In this document: one piece after another, positions 1-6,282 of the stretch | Layout of the letters: each line of letters opens with the position of its first letter | Position numbering within the stretch: position 1 is the first letter of the stretch | Origin: Dehalococcoidia bacterium | Lineage (GTDB): Bacteria > Chloroflexota > Dehalococcoidia > GIF9 > UBA5629 | NCBI GenBank assembly: GCA_007280145.1 | Contig: QYPU01000065.1 | Location: 1-8,127 of the forward strand | Direction: 5' to 3' | Length of the DNA stretch: 8,127 bases | Program-made: the position numbers and the translations under genes | Notes under the pieces: model-generated | Told to the model about the DNA's origin: nothing | Seen by the model: the letters and a program-made list of their open reading frames with translations, nothing else | Databases searched by the model: none

Positions 1-191
1 GTGGCTCCAAGCATGATAAGAACATAAGAGAATTCAGCATTAATTGCGAAGGAATTCACATCGGCAGGCCATTCCGCGACGTCTCCGGCATACTGTCAGG
101 CAATCTTACCCATTTCCGACCGGAAGAAATCGAGCGGGTAGCCGACCTATTCTCTGAAGAGGAGGAGGTTGCTTTGTCAACCAAAAGCTGA
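1..191 (+). CDS. KaiC-like RecA-superfamily ATPase, C-terminal end only (partial)
   Basis: The gene enters from the left edge; codons run from base 3 to a TGA at 189-191, leaving 62 visible residues. The first part, with SKHDKNIREFSI followed by GIHIGRP and SGILSG, has the pattern that closes KaiC-type ATPase domains (R-x-S-x-H-x(4)-REF-x-I, then a G-x-P-F/L and a GILSG/GILTG turn). In that family this segment sits after the Walker motifs and contributes to the subunit interface and nucleotide site of a hexameric RecA-like ring. A short acidic tail (EEIERVADLFSEEEE) follows and is not conserved. KaiC-like proteins outside cyanobacteria are usually signalling ATPases of unknown output and are often found beside histidine kinases, as here. 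The Walker A and B motifs lie outside the window, so catalytic competence and single- or double-domain form cannot be judged. The family call is fairly firm; the specific role is unknown. Confidence 0.75.
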   Translation, partial: GSKHDKNIREFSINCEGIHIGRPFRDVSGILSGNLTHFRPEEIERVADLFSEEEEVALSTKS

Positions 192-309
192 ATACGGTCG
201 CTCGGGGGCATTATTGTCAGTCATGGTGGCAACTAATGGACACCAAGGCGCGGATATGCAGGGCGATTGTGCAGGTGACACGATGGTACTCAGGGGAATT
301 TGAGAAGTC

Positions 310-1842
310 ATGAAAATCAGCGAGGAACAACTGATTCAGGATAGGGTAAGAGAGCTCCGAGAGAATACGGACTTTACATCCACTCTCTTTGAGAGTCTAG
401 TAGGATACGCCATTATCGCCGCCGATTTTGACGGTAACATAATTGCCTATAACAACGGTGCCCGTCAAATCTATGGCTATACGCCGGAGGAGATTATCGG
501 CAAACAAAACATCGAGATATTCTTCACTGAAGACTTTATTAAATCTGGAAAGCTACAGCATATCATTGTCGGCCTTATTGCGAAAGACCAGTTCTCTTAT
601 GAAGGAGAAAAGGTCAGGAAGAATGGTGCCACATTTCCAGCCCAGGTTCTATTCACCCTGACAAGGCACAAAGACGGCAGCGTAGCTGGCTTTGTGGAGA
701 TAGTGGAAGACCTTACTCAGCGCAAGCAAACTGAATTAAGTTTGCGAAATATTATAACTAGTAGCATTGATGGTATCGTCATTGTAGACCAGAAGGGACT
801 AATACGTTTTTTCAATCCGTCCTTTGGATCTCTCTTTGGGCGCAAGGCGGAGGACCTTTTGGGTAGCATGTTCGGGTTTCCTCTAGTATCAGGTGAGACA
901 ACGGAGATTGAGATTGTTCGCAAAAGATCAGAGAAAACCTCGATAGACACACGCACAGTGGAAATACGCGTGGTGCAAATAAACTGGGAGAAGGAAAACG
1001 CATACCTGGCATTGATGCAGGACATCACAGAGCGCAAGAAGGTGGAGGAGGAACGGAGCAAACTCGAACGTATGAAAACTGAATTCATTTCAAATATCTC
1101 ACACGAGCTCCGCACCCCACTCCAGTCAATTAAGGGGTTTGCCAAGTTGATGCTCCAGGGAAAGGTGCCTGACCCTGAGACGCAAAAGGAATTCCTGACC
1201 ATTATTGATAGCCAGAGTGAGAATCTAACCAGACTGATCGAAAGCTTGCTTGATATGTCGCGCATCGAATCCTGCCGTTTTGAGATTCAAAAGGCACGCC
1301 TATCGGTAAAGGACCTAATCGAAAACGCAGTAGGCGAGCTTTACAGTCTGACCAATCAGAGGGGCATCAGAATCCATGAAAACATACCGGCAACGCTGCC
1401 CGAGATAAAAGCAGATGGGGAAAGGCTGCGGCAGGTGATGGTCAATCTATTCAGCAACGCCATCAAGTTCAGCCACGATGGTGGCAGCATCACGGTGAGT
1501 GCTGACGCTAAGGATAACGAGCTGCTGGTACAGGTCACCGACTATGGTATTGGTATTTCTGAAGATGTTATGGAACACCTCTTTGAAAGGTTCTACCAAG
1601 GCAATGGCTCAATGACGCGCAGTGCTGGTGGCAGCGGGCTTGGCCTTTATATCTCAAAGCAGATTATTGAGGCACATGGTGGGGATATCTGGGTGGAGAG
1701 CAAGGTAGGGGGAGGCAGCACTTTTAGCTTCACCCTACCTTATGAAAAAAGTCATTCTGAGGGAGCGGAGCAACCGAGGAATCCCGCTCAGGCTAAACTC
1801 CGTGAAGGGGAATGGTCTCAAGGTCGGAATGTAAAAGTTTAA
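310..1842 (+). CDS. Soluble PAS-PAS sensor histidine kinase
   Basis: A 510-residue kinase that should autophosphorylate on a His and pass the phosphate to a receiver protein. Order: short charged N-terminus, PAS domain about 22-138 ending in an EDLTQRK signature, second PAS about 142-244 ending in QDITERKK, a linking helix, HisKA about 255-322 with the H-box SHELRTP (His265), then HATPase_c about 368-480 with N-box (Asn383), G1 DYGIGI (411-416), F-box LFERFY (424-429) and G2 GGSGLGL (440-446). No membrane segment is seen, so it should sense a cytoplasmic signal; no haem or flavin residue can be assigned by eye. The last 25 or so residues are unrelated tail. The ATG at 310 is the first possible start because an in-frame TGA lies at 301-303; only a weak GAGAAG ribosome site precedes it. 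It sits 118 bases after the KaiC-like gene and upstream of a lone receiver, its likely partner. Enzyme class is certain; the signal is unknown. Confidence 0.96.
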   Translation: MKISEEQLIQDRVRELRENTDFTSTLFESLVGYAIIAADFDGNIIAYNNGARQIYGYTPEEIIGKQNIEIFFTEDFIKSGKLQHIIVGLIAKDQFSYEGEKVRKNGATFPAQVLFTLTRHKDGSVAGFVEIVEDLTQRKQTELSLRNIITSSIDGIVIVDQKGLIRFFNPSFGSLFGRKAEDLLGSMFGFPLVSGETTEIEIVRKRSEKTSIDTRTVEIRVVQINWEKENAYLALMQDITERKKVEEERSKLERMKTEFISNISHELRTPLQSIKGFAKLMLQGKVPDPETQKEFLTIIDSQSENLTRLIESLLDMSRIESCRFEIQKARLSVKDLIENAVGELYSLTNQRGIRIHENIPATLPEIKADGERLRQVMVNLFSNAIKFSHDGGSITVSADAKDNELLVQVTDYGIGISEDVMEHLFERFYQGNGSMTRSAGGSGLGLYISKQIIEAHGGDIWVESKVGGGSTFSFTLPYEKSHSEGAEQPRNPAQAKLREGEWSQGRNVKV

Positions 1843-2008
1843 GATAAAAATGCAAAATGACAGACTAAAATTCAAAGAGCAAGAAATAATGTTTACATTT
1901 TTATTTGTCATTTTAACTTATGACTTTCAAATTTTAAGTTGGATAGCGAAGGGCTTAGAATGAGAGCAGGTTGTGCCGGGGTAGGATGGCATTTTTTGAA
2001 ATAGGGAG
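1843..2008. repeat. AT-rich intergenic stretch with imperfect inverted repeat
   Basis: Between kinase and receiver genes lies a markedly AT-rich block (about 1843-1940), unlike the coding DNA on either side. Arms at 1854-1877 and 1891-1914 pair imperfectly (about 18 of 24 positions), starting with the perfect 9-mer AAAATGACA (1854-1862) against TGTCATTTT (1906-1914), around a 13-base loop. A second pair, AACTTA (1915-1920) and TAAGTT (1935-1940), lies next to it, and an AAAATTCAAAG/CTTTCAAATTTT pair spans both. Low-complexity AT-rich repeats of this look occur as dispersed intergenic elements in many environmental genomes; whether this is one, a transcription terminator/attenuator or a relic is unknown. 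No protein is encoded. Confidence 0.5.
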
Positions 2009-2011
2009 GTG
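2003..2011 (+). promoter_or_regulatory. Strong Shine-Dalgarno deciding the receiver start
   Basis: AGGGAGGTGA-type site just upstream of the ATG at 2018, with about six bases of spacing. It is close to a full match to the 3' end of 16S rRNA and is by far the best site in the left half of the window. A GTG at 2009-2011 that would extend the frame by three codons lies inside this site, so it cannot be the start served by it. Confidence 0.8.
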
Positions 2012-2017
2012 ATTTTC

Positions 2018-2419
2018 ATGGATAAGAAGGTTTTGGTTATAGAGGATGACCCAGGCACTTTGAGGTTTGTAGAGTACACCTTGGAACAGGAAGGCTACCA
2101 GGTGCTTTCAGTGACAAATGGGCTAGAAGGGCTGAAGAAAGCACAAGATGAGTGTCCCGACCTCATCATCCTGGACATCATGCTGCCAGGTTTGGATGGG
2201 TACGAAGTCTGTCGTCGGTTGCGGCAGATACCCGAGACAGCTATCTTGCCCATTCTCATAATGTCAGCCAAAGCCCGCCAGGAGGATAAGGATGTCGGGC
2301 TCAAGAAAGGAGCCGATGACTACCTGGCCAAGCCGGTTGCTCCAGCAGAGATGTTGGCTAAGGTAGAGACTCTGCTTACTAGCACAGCCCAGATCATCTG
2401 CGCGACATCTGAGCAGTGA
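2018..2419 (+). CDS. Stand-alone receiver-domain response regulator
   Basis: A 133-residue single REC domain. It shows the acidic pair after the first strand (IEDD, residues 8-11), the phospho-acceptor Asp53 in ILDIMLPG, the Ser83 of the switch in IMSAKAR, and Lys105 in the cis-peptide motif AKPV. All residues needed for phosphorylation are present. Sequence ends shortly after helix 5, with no DNA-binding, GGDEF or other output domain, so it should act by binding a partner protein (CheY- or Spo0F-like). The ATG at 2018 is chosen over the in-frame GTG at 2009 because the strong ribosome site covers that GTG. It lies 175 bases after the kinase gene and 44 before the PilB-type ATPase gene, so the upstream kinase is the probable phosphodonor and the motor or a nearby protein a possible target; that pairing is inference. 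Confidence 0.94.
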   Translation: MDKKVLVIEDDPGTLRFVEYTLEQEGYQVLSVTNGLEGLKKAQDECPDLIILDIMLPGLDGYEVCRRLRQIPETAILPILIMSAKARQEDKDVGLKKGADDYLAKPVAPAEMLAKVETLLTSTAQIICATSEQ

Positions 2420-2463
2420 CCTGTACAGTCAGGTGTACCCAGAATCGAGCACCCTAAGGCAGA

Positions 2464-4218
2464 ATGGGATACATAGGTGTGACAATGGATACGGCTATCA
2501 AGGATTCATCAAAAGAGAGCCTTCACGAAATACTTGTCAGAACAGGGATGATTGCCGGTGAGCAGATGCAAGACGCCCTGCAAATTGCTCGCAAGGATGA
2601 CAAGACGGTTGAGCAGGTTCTTATTGAAAAAGAGCTGCTTACCTCTCACGACGTGGCAGCAGCCGTCAGCCTTCAATTGAGGGTGCCACTAATCGACCTC
2701 AAGAGCCACAGGGTTCATAGAGAAGCGCTGAGGCTGGTCCCTGAGAAACTGGCTAGAAAGTATAATGTTCTGCCGCTGGATATTATCGGTGGCTCCCTAA
2801 TCGTGGTGATGGGGAATACCATGGACGTGCAGGCCATTGATGACATCAGTGCAGTGTCAAAGATGCGCATCGAGACGATGATGGCGGTCGCAGACGATAT
2901 CCGCAACGCCATTGACCGCAACTATACGGCCACGACCAAAATCGAGGATGAAAGTGCCACATCGGCGGCTCCGGCTGCGGAGGAAGAGGCAGGACCAGAG
3001 GAGCTCATCGCTGCGGAGGCTGAAGCACCGGCACTCCGCCATCTTAATCTGATCATTCAACAGGCGATGAGGGCTCGAGCCTCAGATATTCACCTCAAGC
3101 CGCGGGAAGACAGTCTCCAGGTTCGGTTCCGCATTGACGGTGTCTTGCACGATGCGATGTCCCTGCCTCTGAACATCCGCGGTGCCCTCATGTCCAGGTT
3201 GAAGATTGTGGGCGGTATGAACATCGCCGAGCGAAGGCGGCCCCAGGACGGGCGGTTCTCAGTTCACATTGACGATGTGGACATAGATGTGCGTGTCGCC
3301 TGTGGCAATACCGTGCGCGGCGAAATGGCGGTGCTGCGTCTGCTGCCCCAGTCTGCTCCCATGCTCGACCTGGCGAGGCTGGGCCTTTCGCCCAGCATAC
3401 TTGAAAGGTATCAGCGTATGCTTAAGCTGCCCTTTGGCATGATTCTGTTTGGAGGTCCCACCGGCTCCGGGAAAACTACCACGCTTTACGCTTCCATTAA
3501 CCAGCTAAACCAGACGGAGTCCAATATCATGACAATCGAGGACCCCGTGGAATACCATTTTGCAGACATCAGCCAGTTCCAGGTTAATCCCAAGGCTGGT
3601 ATCGATTTCGCCAACAGTCTTCGAGCCTTCATGCGGCTTGACCCGGACGTCATTTTGGTGGGCGAGATACGAGATACCGAAACAGCCAGGATAGCAACTC
3701 AGGCAGCTCTTACCGGCCATCTCGTCTTTTCCTCAGTCCACGCCAACGATGCTGTCAGCGTTATACTGCGACTGCAGGACCTAGGTGTCGAGCCTTTTTT
3801 CATCTGCTCAGCTCTCGCTGGTACCGTTTCACAGCGGATCCTTCGGCGCATCTGCCCCCACTGCCAGGCACCTTACGAGCCAACCACGGAAGAGCGAATG
3901 GCTTATCAGGAAGAAATGGGTGAGCCGCCACCTCAATTGTACAATGGGGCGGGATGCAATTTCTGCGCTGATACTGGATACTTGGGGCGAGTCGGCCTAT
4001 TTGAGCTTTTTGTGCTAACCGAGGAGGCCAAACAGCTATTCATTGACGGTGCCACGGCAGGCCGACTCCGTGAGCAGGCAATCAAGGATGGCATGGTGCC
4101 CTTAATGCACGACGGCATGCTCAAGGTGAAAGAGGGCATCACTACAATCTCCGAGGTGCTTCGCAATGTGTTCTCTGTTGACCACCAAGATATGCACTTC
4201 ATTAGTAAACAAAGCTAG
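2464..4218 (+). CDS. pilB: PilB/GspE-type type IV pilus or type II secretion assembly ATPase
   Basis: A 584-residue hexameric motor ATPase that powers pilin or pseudopilin polymerisation at the inner face of the membrane. Order: N-terminal MshEN-like (T2SSE_N) domain about 13-152; an Ala/Glu-rich linker about 153-185; then the ATPase. Walker A is GPTGSGKTT (331-339, Lys337), the Asp box IEDPVEYH (358-365), Walker B VILVGEIRD (396-404, catalytic Glu401) and the His box TGHLVFSSVHAND (417-429). A tetracysteine zinc site (C464, C467, C498, C501) separates it from retraction ATPases of the PilT type, which lack it. Length is normal for PilB. ATG 2464 has AAGG four bases upstream; an in-frame ATG at 2485 with AGGTG five bases upstream is an equally good start and would remove seven residues. 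The MshEN repeats are degenerate (see findings). No pilC, pilT or pilin is in view, so pilus versus secretion use cannot be settled. Confidence 0.95.
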   Translation: MGYIGVTMDTAIKDSSKESLHEILVRTGMIAGEQMQDALQIARKDDKTVEQVLIEKELLTSHDVAAAVSLQLRVPLIDLKSHRVHREALRLVPEKLARKYNVLPLDIIGGSLIVVMGNTMDVQAIDDISAVSKMRIETMMAVADDIRNAIDRNYTATTKIEDESATSAAPAAEEEAGPEELIAAEAEAPALRHLNLIIQQAMRARASDIHLKPREDSLQVRFRIDGVLHDAMSLPLNIRGALMSRLKIVGGMNIAERRRPQDGRFSVHIDDVDIDVRVACGNTVRGEMAVLRLLPQSAPMLDLARLGLSPSILERYQRMLKLPFGMILFGGPTGSGKTTTLYASINQLNQTESNIMTIEDPVEYHFADISQFQVNPKAGIDFANSLRAFMRLDPDVILVGEIRDTETARIATQAALTGHLVFSSVHANDAVSVILRLQDLGVEPFFICSALAGTVSQRILRRICPHCQAPYEPTTEERMAYQEEMGEPPPQLYNGAGCNFCADTGYLGRVGLFELFVLTEEAKQLFIDGATAGRLREQAIKDGMVPLMHDGMLKVKEGITTISEVLRNVFSVDHQDMHFISKQS

Positions 4219-4246
4219 AGCAACAAAGTACTACTCCCTTAATACC

Positions 4247-4272
4247 AGCACATTTGAGACGCAAAGTGTGCT
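4247..4272 (+). terminator. Weak hairpin after the PilB-type gene
   Basis: AGCACATTT (4247-4255) pairs with AAAGTGTGCT (4263-4272) with a one-base bulge around a seven-base loop, about 30 bases after the stop codon. No T-run follows, so it is not a canonical intrinsic terminator; it may be an mRNA-end stabilising hairpin or chance. Confidence 0.3.
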
Positions 4273-4347
4273 CTGCAAGGAATAGATAGGCCAAGTACTT
4301 GAAAAAGTCACCAGTTGCGATTCAGCAGCAGTGGGGCTAAAATTTGG

Positions 4348-5007
4348 ATGATGCACAAATATCTCTACTTGGCCCTGGCACTGCTTCTGCTTGTTCCAGG
4401 CTGTGCTGGAGAATCAGAGCCTACTGCTATCCCGCCACCAGCGGCAGATTTCACAGCCAGCCCCGACGAAGGGCTAGCCCCCTTGACTGTTACCTTCACT
4501 GACCTGTCTACAGGTGATATCACTAACTGGCATTGGGACTTCGGCGATGGGCAGTTCAGCAGCGAGCCGGAGCCTGGCCATACTTATACCTTAGATGGAG
4601 ACTATACCGTATCACTGGCGATAATGGGCCCGGGTGGCAGTGATGTAGAGACAAAAGTTGGTTATATAAAAGTCAGTCATGAGGTTATCAGCTGGGAGGA
4701 AGCAGGCAGCTATATCGGCCGGAGCAAAGTAGTAGAGGGAGTTATCGTGGGTACGTACTACCATAAAGAGGGAAAGGGTAAACCTACCTTCCTGGATTTC
4801 CATGAACCGTATGAAGGCTATTTCAAATGCGTAATCTGGGGCAGCGATAGGGGGAAGTTTGTAAAGCGGTTCCCGCCCAGTCCGGAAAGTTATTTCCTAA
4901 ATAAGCAGGTTCAGGTATCTGGCTTGATTGAGGAATACCCCGAAGGTTCGGGGGTCCCAGAGATAATTCTGACCGACCCCTCTCAAATTGAAGTCGTTGG
5001 CGAATAA
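4348..5007 (+). CDS. Lipoprotein with PKD domain and OB-fold-like C-terminal domain
   Basis: A 219-residue predicted lipoprotein. A short basic start and a Leu-rich segment run to VPGC, giving lipidated Cys19. After a Pro-rich spacer comes a PKD domain (about 33-110) with the family core WDFGDG at 63-68 and the P-L-T-V-x-F-T-D-x-S opening; PKD domains are beta-sandwich binding or spacer modules of surface proteins. Residues about 113-217 (SWEEA at 115-119, VVEGVIVGTYY, FLDF, VIWGSDRGKF, VQVSGLIEEY, IEV at the end) resemble OB-fold domains found next to secreted nucleases and in other exported proteins; here no nuclease domain follows. The frame is open from a TTG at 4315, but that would put ten hydrophilic residues and a Trp before the signal peptide, so ATG 4348 (or 4351) is preferred; a GTGGGG site about 15 bases upstream is poor. 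Ligand and role are unknown. Confidence 0.88.
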   Translation: MMHKYLYLALALLLLVPGCAGESEPTAIPPPAADFTASPDEGLAPLTVTFTDLSTGDITNWHWDFGDGQFSSEPEPGHTYTLDGDYTVSLAIMGPGGSDVETKVGYIKVSHEVISWEEAGSYIGRSKVVEGVIVGTYYHKEGKGKPTFLDFHEPYEGYFKCVIWGSDRGKFVKRFPPSPESYFLNKQVQVSGLIEEYPEGSGVPEIILTDPSQIEVVGE

Positions 5008-5107
5008 GCAGCTCCACCATCAGCAACCTGCTGAGATAGCATAGACACAATCCCCTGACAGGGACTGCCGCATCCCCTAGCCTTCACTCCTGCCAGGGAA
5101 AGGTAAT
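5008..5107. other. Intergenic stretch with small hairpins
   Basis: No gene is evident. TCAGCA (5020-5025) pairs with TGCTGA (5029-5034) over a three-base loop, and a CCCT/AGGG pair follows a little later. Neither has a T-run, so neither is a convincing terminator for the PKD lipoprotein gene. Confidence 0.25.
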
Positions 5108-5275
5108 ATGACCTGCAACTTCAAACACCTTTGGCATTGGCAAGATGCAATCTTCAGTACTAAAGTACCAGGCACATCGTTACCTATTGGTGATTCACTT
5201 AACAGCGCCATGGCGTATACTACTATTGTCATGGTAAGAAAGAAGACGGCTCCACCAAGGCAAGTAGTAATCTAA
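5108..5275 (+). CDS. Possible small ORF, 55 residues, unknown
   Basis: An open frame from ATG 5108 to TAA 5273-5275, preceded by GGGAAAGG about five bases upstream, which is an acceptable ribosome site. Its stop is one base before the ATG of the following lipoprotein gene, an arrangement typical of translational coupling, and that gene has no good ribosome site of its own. The peptide begins MTCNFKHLWHWQDAIF and ends in a basic, Pro-containing tail (RKKTAPPRQVVI). No signal peptide, membrane helix or recognised family is seen. It could equally be chance in a 269-base gap. A candidate promoter falls inside it, which argues against it being a real gene. Confidence 0.25.
   Translation: MTCNFKHLWHWQDAIFSTKVPGTSLPIGDSLNSAMAYTTIVMVRKKTAPPRQVVI
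5194..5221 (+). promoter_or_regulatory. Weak sigma70-like promoter candidate with internal palindrome
   Basis: TTCACT (5194-5199, four of six to the -35 consensus) and TATACT (5216-5221, five of six to the -10) are spaced by 16 bases, about 55 bases before the first lamin-tail lipoprotein gene. The spacer holds the perfect 10-base palindrome CGCCATGGCG (5206-5215), immediately against the -10, a position where an operator could sit. The palindrome is short enough to occur by chance. Confidence 0.3.
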
Positions 5276-5276
5276 T

Positions 5277-6272
5277 ATGAAAAGTAAAACCATAAGATAT
5301 TCAGCCCTATTTACAGGATTGCTTTTTCTGCTATCCAGCTTGGTTGCAGCGTGTGGCCAGCCTGCCCTAAGTCTGGCATCACCTCCACCACCTGCACAGC
5401 CACCGCCACCTCCAGCTACCGCTAACTCTACTGATAGCCAGTCGCCAGAGCAATTGCCTCCAGTTGACGAGGCAGCAGACGGAGGGGAATGGAACATGGT
5501 TGAAACCTTTACCGGTGAAGGTAATGAGACTACGCCACCGTTTCACATATCCGGTACAAAGTGGCGCGTTAGCTGGACGATAGACGCTGAATATCCTGAA
5601 AATGCCGTTTTGAAACTCGTTATTTACCCTCAGGATAAACCTTACGCAATCTGGCAAACCGTTTCGCACCAGGGTGGTGATGGCGGCGATGTTACTTACT
5701 ACATCCCTTATGATGGAGGTAATCGCGATTTCTTTATCAAGGGCATAGCTCGGAATTCGCGCAACTGGACTATCACAGTAGAAGATGACGCGGTTGAAGC
5801 ATCCCTCTCCCCTGTCCAGATAACTGATATCCATTATAGAGGTACATTCTATCCGAAGGATCCCGAAAACTATATTTGCTTTGAAAGAGTCGAACCTGAT
5901 GAATATGTAGTCATCAAGAACCTGGGCGACTGCTATCAAGATATGAGCGGTTGGGTGCTGAAAAACATAACCAAGGGGTTTCCGTCGTTCACTTTCCCCT
6001 CAGGCTCGGTCTTATCGCCAGGCCAAATCATCCGAGTTTATACAGACGAGGTCTACCCTGAATGCGAAGAGTGGCGTGAATTCGGTACTAAAACCCCGCA
6101 TTGCACACACTTCTCACCGCTATGGTTCACCTTTTACTACGGCCCCGGTGATATCTGGGATAATGAGGAACCTAATGCAGCCGTGCTATACAATTCCAGA
6201 GGAGAGGAAGTATCTAGAAAGAGCTACACAGTCCCAACTCTCAACAAGGTTTCAGAGTGTGAGTGTAAGTAG
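5277..6272 (+). CDS. Lipoprotein with lamin-tail-like domain, tandem copy 1
   Basis: A 331-residue predicted lipoprotein. A basic start (MKSKTIRYS) and hydrophobic core lead to the lipobox LVAAC, giving lipidated Cys26, followed by a Pro-rich spacer (about 36-62). A beta-rich middle domain (about 70-171) opens with EWNMVETFTGEGNETTPPF and contains the W-R-V-S-W strand; I know no named family for it. The C-terminal part (about 179-318) fits a lamin-tail domain: QITDIHYRG, EPDEYVVIKNLG, MSGWVLKN, FPSGSVLSPGQIIRVYT and AVLYNSRGEEV are its usual strands, a fold common at the end of exported bacterial proteins. Six Cys after the lipid Cys (201, 219, 262, 276, 328, 330) suggest disulfides outside the cell. 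The ATG at 5277 lacks a clear ribosome site and may depend on the small upstream frame. The next gene is a paralogue starting 10 bases after this stop. Function unknown. Confidence 0.88.
   Translation: MKSKTIRYSALFTGLLFLLSSLVAACGQPALSLASPPPPAQPPPPPATANSTDSQSPEQLPPVDEAADGGEWNMVETFTGEGNETTPPFHISGTKWRVSWTIDAEYPENAVLKLVIYPQDKPYAIWQTVSHQGGDGGDVTYYIPYDGGNRDFFIKGIARNSRNWTITVEDDAVEASLSPVQITDIHYRGTFYPKDPENYICFERVEPDEYVVIKNLGDCYQDMSGWVLKNITKGFPSFTFPSGSVLSPGQIIRVYTDEVYPECEEWREFGTKTPHCTHFSPLWFTFYYGPGDIWDNEEPNAAVLYNSRGEEVSRKSYTVPTLNKVSECECK
5498..5551 (+). repeat. 54-base exact repeat, copy 1
   Basis: These 54 bases, coding for VETFTGEGNETTPPFHI in the middle domain of the first lipoprotein, are identical to 6495-6548 in the second. 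Bases on either side differ, and both genes diverge elsewhere. Confidence 0.95.
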
Positions 6273-6282
6273 GCAAGCAAAC

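Noticed and set aside
223..303. Short frame from ATG 223 between the KaiC-like and kinase genes
   Set aside because: Only 26 codons, no ribosome site and no resemblance to any protein; likely chance.
717..1265. 182-residue antisense frame across the histidine kinase
   Set aside because: Opposite to a fully conserved kinase; Ser/Arg-rich product with no family resemblance and no ribosome site.
2009..2017. GTG 2009 as start of the receiver gene
   Set aside because: The GTG is part of the Shine-Dalgarno itself; ATG 2018 has correct spacing and matches the usual N-terminus of receiver domains.
4315..4347. TTG 4315 as start of the PKD lipoprotein
   Set aside because: Adds eleven residues unlike a signal peptide n-region, with no good ribosome site; ATG 4348 gives a compact lipoprotein signal.
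5195..5939. Antisense open frames across the first lamin-tail lipoprotein (5195-5497 and 5379-5939)
   Set aside because: Their products are low-complexity shadows of the Pro-rich and beta-rich coding DNA; the sense strand has a signal peptide and recognisable domains.
6076..6282. N-terminal extension of the second lamin-tail lipoprotein from ATG 6076
   Set aside because: It would overlap the coding sequence of copy 1 by 197 bases in another frame and bury an obvious lipoprotein signal peptide about 70 residues inside the protein. TTG 6283 gives a proper signal peptide and a 10-base gap.
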